Virus record (IMG/VR): IMGVR_UViG_3300005525_000073
Span: 1-30,845 of that record
DNA: 30,845 bases
DNA from: a virus
Reading direction: 5' to 3' (one strand)
Of this stretch, positions 5,734-13,178 are shown piece after piece. The notes beneath the pieces are model-generated. The model searched no databases. It was not told where the DNA came from and saw only the letters and a list, made by a program, of their open reading frames with translations. Made by a program: the position numbers and the translations under genes. How positions within the stretch are numbered: the stretch's first letter is position 1; each line of letters begins with the position of its first letter.

Positions 5734-6954
5734 ATGGCAGAGCGCTCAGAGATTTTTAATCGTCTAACTGATCCGCCTAAAAAGCGCGATACGGCAGAAA
5801 ACCGCGCACAGTCTGCAGCGGATTTTGTTCTTGGTGCAATCCGAGGAGCTGTAAAATCTGTCACTACAGACATCCCAGGTTTTCTTATGGATGCAGCAGA
5901 TCAACTGGCTGGGCAGGTTAAGAGTTTTGGAGAGAAAGATAGATCTGAACAGCTGTTTTCTGCGGTGACTGGAACGAAGAAAGATAGTAGGCAGGGGGAA
6001 CTTGTAGGTAGTTTTATGAATCCTATCGCTGCTACCCAGGCGATCATTGCTCCTGCATTTTTAGTGAAATCTCTTAAACAAGTTAAGAAAGCGGATCAAG
6101 CATTAAGAGAAGGCATCGATGCTGCTCAGGTTGAGAAGTATACCGGGATTTTTCGGCTGCCTGAGAATGTAGACGATGGAGTGCTTAGAGCAATAATTGA
6201 CGACTCAAAAGCTAAACTCCGCTACAGTGATTCTCCTGCAGAAGTAGGTGTGTTACGCAGGCAATCTCCTATTAATTCTGATGGACCTTCGATGAATGTG
6301 CACATCGGAACCAGTGACATTCGTAAACTTCCAGAGGTTCTTGATCATCCTGAACTCTTTGCTGCAATTCCGGAGTTGAAAAATACTCGGGTAATTAACG
6401 AATTTGGAGGGTTTCGTGGAGCTGCTTACTTTCCAGACGAGGACATAATTCGTATTGCATCTGATAACTCCCCAGAGCGGTTTCTTCAAACTCTGTTGCA
6501 CGAGACTCAGCATGCTGTTCAGACAAAGTTTAACATGAATCCAGGCGGGTCTCCTAGACAGTTTCTAACAGACCCACAGGCTTTTAAAGAAGCTAAAGCA
6601 CACATCGATAGTGTTGATAATGGGCTCATGGAGTTGTTTAAGAAAAAGACAGATCCTGAGTCGGTTGCTACAATCATGAGGCGGCAGGAAGTGGTAGCAA
6701 AAAAACAGCAGGCTTTGCGCACCGCCGATAACCAAGCACTGGAATCTTATTTCCGTATTGCAGGAGAAAGAGAAGCTTCGGCCGTTGAAGCTATGAGAGC
6801 TGCAAATACTCGCTCGATTCCATCTATGCAATACTACGGATCAGATTTAGATCGTCTTATCTCAGATCCTCTTACCGCTCCAAAGACTGACTCTTCTGCA
6901 ATTATTCAGACTATCATTAACAGGGCCTTAAACGAAGCGGCCCGTAAAAACTAG
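5734..6954 (+). CDS. Zincin-motif (HExxH) phage protein between terminase and portal
   Basis: This 406-aa protein has AAGGAATCC before its ATG. Residues 251-263 read LQTLLHETQHAVQ, an HExxH zinc-metallopeptidase motif (H256, E257, H260). About 85 residues later YFRIAGEREASAVEAMRAANTR (339-360) resembles the GExEAR-type segment that supplies the third ligand in zincins of phage polyvalent proteins, making E345 the likely ligand. The N-terminal 130 residues are Ala/Gly/Lys-rich with a hydrophobic patch (MNPIAATQAIIAPAFLVKSL, 95-114). Its place in the head operon suggests a virion or head-maturation role, or a protein packaged and ejected into the host. It does not look like the serine-type prohead proteases. 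Activity is inferred only from motifs. Confidence 0.7.
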   Translation: MAERSEIFNRLTDPPKKRDTAENRAQSAADFVLGAIRGAVKSVTTDIPGFLMDAADQLAGQVKSFGEKDRSEQLFSAVTGTKKDSRQGELVGSFMNPIAATQAIIAPAFLVKSLKQVKKADQALREGIDAAQVEKYTGIFRLPENVDDGVLRAIIDDSKAKLRYSDSPAEVGVLRRQSPINSDGPSMNVHIGTSDIRKLPEVLDHPELFAAIPELKNTRVINEFGGFRGAAYFPDEDIIRIASDNSPERFLQTLLHETQHAVQTKFNMNPGGSPRQFLTDPQAFKEAKAHIDSVDNGLMELFKKKTDPESVATIMRRQEVVAKKQQALRTADNQALESYFRIAGEREASAVEAMRAANTRSIPSMQYYGSDLDRLISDPLTAPKTDSSAIIQTIINRALNEAARKN

Positions 6955-6966
6955 GATCATCTCCTC

Positions 6967-8988
6967 ATGGCAGCCACCCAAGCTTTCACAATCTCCAAAG
7001 TCTCGCAAGAGTCTCTCATCCAATTCCACCGTACTGCTCCTACCTTAATGGAAAAGCAGTGGAACATTCGCGAGTCTATGCGACTGATCGATGTCGCGTA
7101 CATTCGTGAAGCTGATATGACAAAAGAGCAGGCTCAGCTTCAGCTCGCTAATATCATCGGTGATGCAAATAAGATTCAGAATATCACTGTTCCAATTATC
7201 AAGCCGCAAGTCCGCGCTGCTGTAGCTTACCAAGCCGCTGTATTCCTCACCGACTACCCAATGTTTGGTGTAGTCTCCGCGCCTCAATTCATATCTGCTG
7301 CAAAACAAATGCAAGCAGTAATTGAAGAGAATTCTGTTCGTGGCTCCTGGGTGCGAGAGTTCCTCCTCTTTTTCCAGGATGGCTTTAAATACAATCTCTC
7401 AGCCATTGAAATCTGCTGGGACAAAGTTACTACTGCTGCCCTAGAAACTGATCCCACTGCTCCAGGCGGCAAGGGCGCAAACATTCGCCAAGTGATTTGG
7501 GAAGGTAATAAAGTTCGCCGCTGGGATCCTTATAACACATATTTCGATACTCGTGTTGATCCATACGATATTCCTGAAAAAGGTGAGTATGCTGGCCGCA
7601 CCGAACTTATGTCGCGGACTGCTCTGAAAGCATTCATTGCAAAGCTAGATAACAAGATCATTGAAAACATCCCGGCCGCCTTTGAATCTCCCTCAGTTCT
7701 CAATCCTCTGGGTGCCGCTCAATTCGGATGCTCTTATTATCTCCCTCTAATCAATGGTAAAGCACTCCTCGATCCAGCTTTGCTGGGTATGAATGATTGG
7801 GATACTTGGATGGGTCTTGCCACTTCTCCAAAGAATGCTGGCCACATCAAGTATCGTGGCATTTACGAAGTTTCCACAGAGTATGTTCGTATCATTCCTT
7901 CTGATCATGGCATGCGTGTTCCTGCTCCGAACACTCCGCAAGTCTGGAAACTGATTATCATCAACCACTCAGTTATCATTTATGCTGAGCGCCAGACTAA
8001 TGCCCATGAAAAGATTCCTGTCTTTTTCGGCTGCCCCTCAGAAGATGGTCTTGTTTACCAAACCAAATCTCTTGCTCAGGATGCTTTGCCTTTCCAGCAA
8101 GTAACTTCTGCCCTGATGAACTCTGTTCTTGCAGGTCGCCGGCGCGCAGTTACAGATCGAGTTCTTTATGATCCTTCTCGTATTGCAGAAGGTCATATGA
8201 ATAATCCTAATCCCTCAGCTAAGATTCCTGTGCGCCCCTCCGCATATGGAAAACCTGTCGGTGAATCTGTTTACCAGTTTCCTTTCCGGGATGATCAAGC
8301 TGGCATTGCGATGCAGGAGATTCAATCTCTCGCCCAGTTTGCTAATGTCCTCCAAGGTCAGAATCAGGCGCGACAAGGACAATTTGTCAAAGGAAATAAA
8401 ACAGATGGACAGTGGGAATCCACGATGTCCAATGCCACTTCCCAAGATCAGATCACAGCTCTTCTCTATGAAGCACAAGTATTTACTCCTCTGAAAGAGG
8501 TGCTGAAACTCAACATGCTTCAGTACCAAGGTCCTACATCCATCTACTCTCCCTCGAATAAACAAGTTGTAGATGTTGATCCTGTAGCTCTGCGCCAAGC
8601 AATTATCAATTTCAAGATCACTGATGGCCTGCTCCCTGCTGATAAGGTCATCAAATCTGATACCCAGAAAGTTGCTCTCCAAGCTATTGCATCTTCCCAG
8701 ACTCTGGCTGCTGGCTACAATGTTGCCCAACTCTTCTCTTATCTGATCCGTACTGAGAACGTCGATTTTACTCCTTTCGAGAAATCTCCGCAGCAGCAGG
8801 CGTATGAGCAAGCAATGGGAGCCTGGCAACAAGTTGCAATGTTGGCTGCACAGAAGGGAATGGAAATCAGCACTCCTATGCCTAAGCCTCAAGAGTTCGG
8901 TTATGATCCGAATATGCAAAATCCGGAAGCTCAAGCTCAGGCACAAATGTCTGGATCAACTGGAGGTATGACCAATGGCAACGCTTAA
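6967..8988 (+). CDS. Portal protein
   Basis: This 673-aa protein directly follows the terminase and zincin genes and precedes the scaffold-like and capsid genes, the usual portal position. The sequence fits large portal proteins of short-tailed phages. It has an N-terminal helical wing (ESMRLIDVAYIREADMT), a VPIIKPQVRAAVAYQAAVF segment near residues 76-94, RRWDPYNTYFDTRVDPYDI around residues 183-201 resembling the conserved portal core, and a C-terminal Gln/Ala/Met-rich tail (QAMGAWQQVAMLAAQKGMEI) suited to a crown or barrel. There is no membrane segment. It would form the dodecameric DNA channel that docks the large terminase during packaging and the adaptor afterwards. Its end overlaps the next start by 14 nt. 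Confidence 0.85.
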   Translation: MAATQAFTISKVSQESLIQFHRTAPTLMEKQWNIRESMRLIDVAYIREADMTKEQAQLQLANIIGDANKIQNITVPIIKPQVRAAVAYQAAVFLTDYPMFGVVSAPQFISAAKQMQAVIEENSVRGSWVREFLLFFQDGFKYNLSAIEICWDKVTTAALETDPTAPGGKGANIRQVIWEGNKVRRWDPYNTYFDTRVDPYDIPEKGEYAGRTELMSRTALKAFIAKLDNKIIENIPAAFESPSVLNPLGAAQFGCSYYLPLINGKALLDPALLGMNDWDTWMGLATSPKNAGHIKYRGIYEVSTEYVRIIPSDHGMRVPAPNTPQVWKLIIINHSVIIYAERQTNAHEKIPVFFGCPSEDGLVYQTKSLAQDALPFQQVTSALMNSVLAGRRRAVTDRVLYDPSRIAEGHMNNPNPSAKIPVRPSAYGKPVGESVYQFPFRDDQAGIAMQEIQSLAQFANVLQGQNQARQGQFVKGNKTDGQWESTMSNATSQDQITALLYEAQVFTPLKEVLKLNMLQYQGPTSIYSPSNKQVVDVDPVALRQAIINFKITDGLLPADKVIKSDTQKVALQAIASSQTLAAGYNVAQLFSYLIRTENVDFTPFEKSPQQQAYEQAMGAWQQVAMLAAQKGMEISTPMPKPQEFGYDPNMQNPEAQAQAQMSGSTGGMTNGNA

Positions 8989-9277
8989 TCACGATTCACC
9001 TTTCCAATCCTGGAATCTCACCCCCGATGAGTTCCTGGCCGGCTCCATTCTCACAATCACTCAGAAACAAGTTCTTCAAAATCAGATTGCACAGATTGCA
9101 ATTCAGAAAAATAACTTCGAGCCGGACTACCAAAATCTTTTAGCAACTGCTCAAAAAGAATCTTACCTGCGTGGCCAACTGGATGCTCTCCAGTATCTTC
9201 TCACTCTTTCAGCTAGTTCTGAAGCGCAAATGAATCCGGGCGCCCAGAATATTTCCATCAACGCGGATCAATCTTAA
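8975..9277 (+). CDS. Hypothetical small head-operon protein
   Basis: This 100-aa protein starts within the last codons of the portal gene, 8 nt after a GGAGG ribosome site. It is Gln/Leu-rich and predicted helical (LTITQKQVLQNQIAQIAIQKNNFEPDYQNLL, then AQKESYLRGQLDALQYLLTL), with a polar tail. Small helical proteins at this point in short-tailed phage operons are frequent and mostly uncharacterised. Tight overlap with the portal gene suggests production linked to portal levels. No named family is recognised. Confidence 0.75.
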   Translation: MATLNHDSPFQSWNLTPDEFLAGSILTITQKQVLQNQIAQIAIQKNNFEPDYQNLLATAQKESYLRGQLDALQYLLTLSASSEAQMNPGAQNISINADQS

Positions 9278-9295
9278 CTCCTTCAGGAATCTACC

Positions 9296-10099
9296 ATGTC
9301 TTTCTTTGATAAAATCTTCGGCCAAGGTCAGCCTGCTCAACAAACTGCAGCTCCGGCTCAACCTACTCCTGGCAATAATCCTGCCCAGAATCCTGCTCCT
9401 GCAGCTCCCGCATCTTCGGCAGTTACTGCACCTAACGGAGCTATTCCTGCAGACGGAAACAAGCCTGGCGACCAATCCCCGCCTGACAAGTTTAGCAAGC
9501 TGTGGGATCCTGCTGAACCTGACCAAAGTAAGCAAGGCGACCAGACTCCGAGCAATCAATTGACTCCGGAGAAAATGCTTGAAGCTGCAGGAAAAGTGGA
9601 TTTTCGTAAGGCTCTAAATCCAGAGTTGATTACGAAACTCCAATCTGGCGGCGCTGAAGCAGTGGAAGCTACCTTAGCTTTGATGAATCAGACAGCTCAA
9701 CAAGTTTACGGCCAATCTGTGGTTGTGTCTCAGAAACTTGTTGAACGAGCCGTTGAGCAAGCTACTGAGCGATTTGCTGCTCAGATTCCTGGCCTTGTGA
9801 AAGGTCAAGCTGCTCGCGAATCTCTTCTGTCGGACAACCCGGCATTTAAAGATCCCAAAGTTGCACCTATCGTTGGTGCGGTTCAACAGCAACTTCAAGC
9901 AAAGTATCCTCAAGCTAGTGCGGCTGAGATTAGCCAAATGGCTCGAGATTATTTTAAAGAAGCTGCAGGCGTATTTTCCTCTGATCCTAAAGCTGCAGCT
10001 CTTGCTGCTTCCCAAACAGCTCAAACTGGAGCAGGGAACGAAAGCTGGGATGATTGGTTTGCTCTTCCTACCCCTTCTTCTGTTTCTAATCGTTCTTAA
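9296..10099 (+). CDS. Capsid scaffolding-like protein
   Basis: This 267-aa protein starts after AGGAATCTACC. Residues 8-90 are a low-complexity Ala/Pro/Gln/Asn-rich stretch. They are followed by an acidic helical region (LTPEKMLEAAGKVDFRKALNPELI, then VSQKLVERAVEQATERFAAQIPGL) and a C-terminus with the motif ESWDDWF (about residues 249-255). A disordered N-terminus, charged helical middle and short aromatic/acidic C-terminal motif are typical of scaffolding proteins, and the position between portal and major capsid genes is the standard one. It would direct procapsid assembly and leave before or during packaging. A minus-strand frame here (9209-9559) is a shadow. Confidence 0.75.
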   Translation: MSFFDKIFGQGQPAQQTAAPAQPTPGNNPAQNPAPAAPASSAVTAPNGAIPADGNKPGDQSPPDKFSKLWDPAEPDQSKQGDQTPSNQLTPEKMLEAAGKVDFRKALNPELITKLQSGGAEAVEATLALMNQTAQQVYGQSVVVSQKLVERAVEQATERFAAQIPGLVKGQAARESLLSDNPAFKDPKVAPIVGAVQQQLQAKYPQASAAEISQMARDYFKEAAGVFSSDPKAAALAASQTAQTGAGNESWDDWFALPTPSSVSNRS

Positions 10100-10119
10100 T
10101 CTTTTAGGAGAATCCCATC

Positions 10120-10536
10120 ATGGGTTACAATCGTGCTCTAATTCAATCGCCTGGTTTGCCCATTCCTGCACCTGCTGCATCTGGAATGCTCGGCAATGTC
10201 ACTATCAACGAGCGTACTGAAGATACTAACGTTACAATTGTTACCAGCGAAATGCAACGTGGCGGTGTTAATTTCACCGGATTCAGTGCTGGCCGAAACA
10301 TTACTACTCCGACGGGCGCACAGATTACTGCTGCATTCCCGGAGATGGATGTTGGCGATGGTTTTATGTTTATGGTGTCTATTCAAGACGCGTTTGCTGG
10401 CACTTATGTAGCTGGTGATGCAAACGTACTGCTCTCTGGTCGGGCCACTACTCCTGCAAGTTCTTGGTCTATGATTGTTGTCACCCGCCTGCCTGACTCT
10501 GGCGCTAATCGTCAGTACCGCTGGCGTGTGATGTAA
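10120..10536 (+). CDS. Small head-associated protein, possible decoration protein
   Basis: This 138-aa protein has the strong site AGGAGAATCCCATC before ATG. It is Thr/Gly/Ala-rich and predicted to be mostly beta, with the run VNFTGFSAGRNITTPTGAQI and AFPEMDVGDGFMFMVSIQDAF, ending in ANRQYRWRVM. The position immediately before the major capsid gene, small size and beta composition match head decoration or stabilisation proteins. No specific motif proves this; it could also be a head-fibre base. Its strong ribosome site fits a high-copy virion protein. Confidence 0.7.
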   Translation: MGYNRALIQSPGLPIPAPAASGMLGNVTINERTEDTNVTIVTSEMQRGGVNFTGFSAGRNITTPTGAQITAAFPEMDVGDGFMFMVSIQDAFAGTYVAGDANVLLSGRATTPASSWSMIVVTRLPDSGANRQYRWRVM

Positions 10537-10571
10537 GTTTTACTGATTTTTTTAATCTCTGGAGAATCTAA

Positions 10572-11798
10572 ATGACGACTGGTATTTTTAACACCTCTGG
10601 TGTTGCACTTACTCCTAATCTAGTCAAGCCTAGTTTTGCGAGTTCTATCACTCGGCTTATGCCGAATGGTCAGGCTCCGTTGTTTGGTATGACTAGTATG
10701 CTTCCTGAAGAAACTGCTGTTCAAGTTGAGCACGGCTTCTTCACTAAGACCATGCTGTTCCCTTTGATGAATCTGGATGCAGCAGTTGCGGATGCCGGTA
10801 CCAATATTTTCACTGTTGCAAGCACTGCAGATCTTTTGCCTGGCATGCTGATGCGTGCGGAGAGCACTGGTGAAGTTGTTCTGATCAATTCCATTGTTAC
10901 TCCCACTCAAGTTGCAGTTACTCGTGGCATTGGTACTACGGCTGGCGCTATTGCGGATAACGTGAATTTGTACCAAGTTGGTAATGCATTTGAAGAAAGT
11001 TCGGTTCGTCCGAATGCTCTGCAAATCAACCCGGTTCGTATTACCAACCTTACCCAGATTTTCCGTAATACCTGGGCTCTGAGTGGTTCGGCACAATCTA
11101 CGCAAGTGATTGCTGGTGATACGACTGTTGCAGAAAACCGGATGGACTGCGCTTCGTTCCATGCCGCTGATATTGAGAAAGCGTTGTTCTTTGGTGCTAA
11201 GTCTCAAGGTACGCGAAATGGCCAACCGTTCCGTACCATGGACGGTTTCTGGAACATTGTTCGGAATGCTGCTTACTACCCGGCTAGTTTTGGTGGTGCA
11301 GTTAACTATACGGTTGCTGGCGCCACCACGAACTTTACCCAACTTGAAGCTGCTCTGGATGGCGTGTTCAACCAAGCAACTGATCCGAAGGTTGGTAACC
11401 AGCGAGTTCTTTTCGTTGGCGGCGGTGCCCGGAAAGTTATCAACAACATCGGCAGACTGAATGGTACGTATTACATTCAGAACGGTCAAACCAACTACGG
11501 TCTGCAGTTTGGTTCGTTCAACATTGCTCGCGGTTCGTTCAACATGATTGAACATCCGCTGTTTAATAGCAATGCTGACTGGTCCAAGTATGCAATGGCA
11601 GTGGATCTTTCTACCTTCCGTGTTGCTTATCTGTCTGGTCGTAAGACTAGCCGCGATGAGTTCAATCTGGGCGGCCAGAAAGTTGATAACGGCATTGATG
11701 CTGTTGGTGGCACTCTTACTACGGAACTCACTTGTGTGATTAAAAACCCGCCTGCTAACGCAATCATCACCAATCTGACTGCTGCGGCTGCTGGTTAA
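10572..11798 (+). CDS. Major capsid protein, SU10-type
   Basis: This 408-aa protein is downstream of a GGAGAATCTAA site. The sequence is consistent with the SU10-like major head family (DUF5309). It opens GVALTPNLVKPSFASSITRLMPNGQAPLFGMTSML, contains the beta-rich insert with IFTVASTADLLPGMLMRAESTG near residues 78-99, and has the helical spine AENRMDCASFHAADIEKALFFGAKSQG near 186-212 with a hydrophobic C-terminal part. It would form the HK97-fold shell. Length and position after the scaffold-like gene agree. A 448-codon frame on the opposite strand covers this gene and is treated as a shadow of its strongly biased codon use. Confidence 0.85.
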   Translation: MTTGIFNTSGVALTPNLVKPSFASSITRLMPNGQAPLFGMTSMLPEETAVQVEHGFFTKTMLFPLMNLDAAVADAGTNIFTVASTADLLPGMLMRAESTGEVVLINSIVTPTQVAVTRGIGTTAGAIADNVNLYQVGNAFEESSVRPNALQINPVRITNLTQIFRNTWALSGSAQSTQVIAGDTTVAENRMDCASFHAADIEKALFFGAKSQGTRNGQPFRTMDGFWNIVRNAAYYPASFGGAVNYTVAGATTNFTQLEAALDGVFNQATDPKVGNQRVLFVGGGARKVINNIGRLNGTYYIQNGQTNYGLQFGSFNIARGSFNMIEHPLFNSNADWSKYAMAVDLSTFRVAYLSGRKTSRDEFNLGGQKVDNGIDAVGGTLTTELTCVIKNPPANAIITNLTAAAAG

Positions 11799-11810
11799 TC
11801 TGGAGTACTT

Positions 11811-12053
11811 ATGACCATCCTTCAACTTAATCCGGTTGGGATGGTCAGTACTGATGTTGGCTATATTTCGTCGATTACAGTTCGATACAATGGCGCCAAC
11901 AACGTGCTGACTCCCGATGGGAATAACCAGATCACTCTTCCTAACGCAACTACTGGTGCAATCCAAGCTGCTGATCGAATTACTGGAGCCGCCGCAGGAG
12001 TTAATCCTGGTCCTGGTGGAACTGGTATTCGAGCAGTTAGTACGGCTGCCTAA
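11811..12053 (+). CDS. Small head-operon protein (80 aa)
   Basis: This 80-aa protein begins 8 nt after GGAG, 12 nt behind the major capsid gene. It is Gly/Asn/Thr/Ala-rich with a beta-like core (VGYISSITVRYNGANNVLTPDG) and a Pro/Gly-rich C-terminal tail (AAGVNPGPGGTGIRAVSTAA). The position suggests a minor head or decoration component, but there is no diagnostic motif. It is followed by the structured leader at 12057-12119. Confidence 0.65.
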   Translation: MTILQLNPVGMVSTDVGYISSITVRYNGANNVLTPDGNNQITLPNATTGAIQAADRITGAAAGVNPGPGGTGIRAVSTAA

Positions 12054-12056
12054 TTC

Positions 12057-12119
12057 CTCCTGAGGGAACTCAGTTTTGGTGGGGTCTGAGTAATAAAACC
12101 CTGCCGCCTACCTCAGGAG
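12057..12119 (+). promoter_or_regulatory. Structured leader with a sequestered ribosome site
   Basis: CTCCTGAGG (12057-12065) is perfectly inverted as CCTCAGGAG (12111-12119), and the second arm contains AGGAG, the ribosome site of the gene at 12127. An alternative local hairpin, CTGAG-GGAA-CTCAG (12060-12073), has a GNRA-type loop followed by TTTT and uses the same bases. The two structures are mutually exclusive, so the long stem would hide the ribosome site and the short one would free it or act as a weak terminator. Confidence 0.55.
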
Positions 12120-12126
12120 TTATCCA

Positions 12127-12564
12127 ATGTCTGAAATCGCTGAAACCCAAGTTGCTGATAAGCGACTGTATAAAAGTACGATCAAGTTCTGTAACATCAT
12201 TCTTCCGGATGGTACTCGTCTGGATTTCAAGGGCGGGATTTATATCACCGGAGATGAAAGCGTGATTAGCTATCTTGATCGTGCAATTGCTCGTAACGAG
12301 TATTCTGGCAATATCTATATTGATCCAGAAGCTCGCACTGTGACCGCGGAACAAGAGAATCCGATGCTTGCTTTGCGTAAGAAGATGTTTGCTGAATTCT
12401 TGGCTGAGCAGGCTAAGATGATTGATCCTTCCAATAACATGGGGGAATCTAAGCAAGGTCCGCTGAGGGCAGCTTCGACCACTGATATTGCTCCGGTAAC
12501 TATTGGTGGTCCGTCTGTTGCATCTCTCATGAGCGCTGCAGCTAAGCTCACTCCTGCTACTTAA
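12127..12564 (+). CDS. Hypothetical virion-operon protein
   Basis: This 145-aa protein starts 7 nt after AGGAG in the structured leader. Residues 15-70 form a small beta-rich unit (STIKFCNIILPDGTRLDFKGGIYITGDESVISYLDRAIA). A helical stretch follows (MLALRKKMFAEFLAEQAKM), then a low-complexity Ala/Ser/Thr tail. The DGTRLDFKGGIYIT core looks like a compact fold rather than a disordered linker. It sits between the capsid and adaptor genes, so a head-completion or minor virion role is plausible. I cannot name the family. Confidence 0.7.
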   Translation: MSEIAETQVADKRLYKSTIKFCNIILPDGTRLDFKGGIYITGDESVISYLDRAIARNEYSGNIYIDPEARTVTAEQENPMLALRKKMFAEFLAEQAKMIDPSNNMGESKQGPLRAASTTDIAPVTIGGPSVASLMSAAAKLTPAT

Positions 12565-12578
12565 CCTAATCTGTTATC

Positions 12579-13169
12579 ATGACGCTGACCGAACTACGGC
12601 AAGAAGTCTATAATCTCACCAATCGTCCCAGCTTGGTGGCTGAGACTCTTACCGCTATTCGGTCAGCTACTTTAAAGTTGCACCAGCTAGATTATTTTTA
12701 CAAGGATATTGTAGAGCAAGGAGTGTCTTTTTTAACTGCTGAATATACCCAGCAGATTGAATATAGATCACTTTTCCCGCGTTGGCGCGCTCTTAAGTAT
12801 ATTCGTAAAACTGATTCTACTGGAACAGAGCAAGGTGAATTTTTAACCTTTATTACTCCTGAAACTGTCCTGGATCAATTCGGACGGAACCAGGAGAATG
12901 TCTGTTATGTGGCAGGGGCTGTTGTTCAGATTCGATCTTCTACTGCTCTCCAATATTGCATTGTAGGCAGATACGACAATCCAGATATCACTGAATCTGG
13001 ATACAATTCTTGGATCGCCTTGGATCATCCTTACGCTATTGTCTTTGATGCAGCCGCTACTGTATTTAAAGCAATCGGCGACACAGAAAAATTTGCTGCA
13101 TATACCCAACTAGCTGCTGTTCAGGCAGCAGAGGTTCGTATGTCTAATATTCAATCTTACGGGTACTGA
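12579..13169 (+). CDS. Head-tail adaptor protein (putative)
   Basis: This 196-aa protein begins MTLTELRQEVYNLTNRPSLV, followed by LTAIRSATLKLHQLDYFYKDI. This N-terminal helical pattern (a short leading helix, then a helix ending in an aromatic D-Y-F-Y stretch) is familiar from short-tailed phage adaptors that bind the portal. The C-terminus is helical and Ala-rich (AATVFKAIGDTEKFAAYTQLAAVQAAEVRM), as in the same group. It would form the ring joining portal to the tail nozzle. The ATG is 12 nt behind the previous stop and has no clear ribosome site, so coupling is likely. Confidence 0.65.
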   Translation: MTLTELRQEVYNLTNRPSLVAETLTAIRSATLKLHQLDYFYKDIVEQGVSFLTAEYTQQIEYRSLFPRWRALKYIRKTDSTGTEQGEFLTFITPETVLDQFGRNQENVCYVAGAVVQIRSSTALQYCIVGRYDNPDITESGYNSWIALDHPYAIVFDAAATVFKAIGDTEKFAAYTQLAAVQAAEVRMSNIQSYGY

Positions 13170-13178
13170 GGAGTTGAA

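Noticed and set aside
8215-8946. A 243-codon minus-strand frame inside the portal gene
   Set aside because: Composition (Leu/Ser/Arg/Cys-rich) and absence of a ribosome site mark it as a shadow of the portal gene.
10620-11966. A 448-codon open frame antisense to the major capsid gene, extending into the next gene
   Set aside because: It has no ribosome site, has low-complexity Asn/Ser/Arg composition, and its openness follows from the highly biased codon use of the capsid gene on the other strand.
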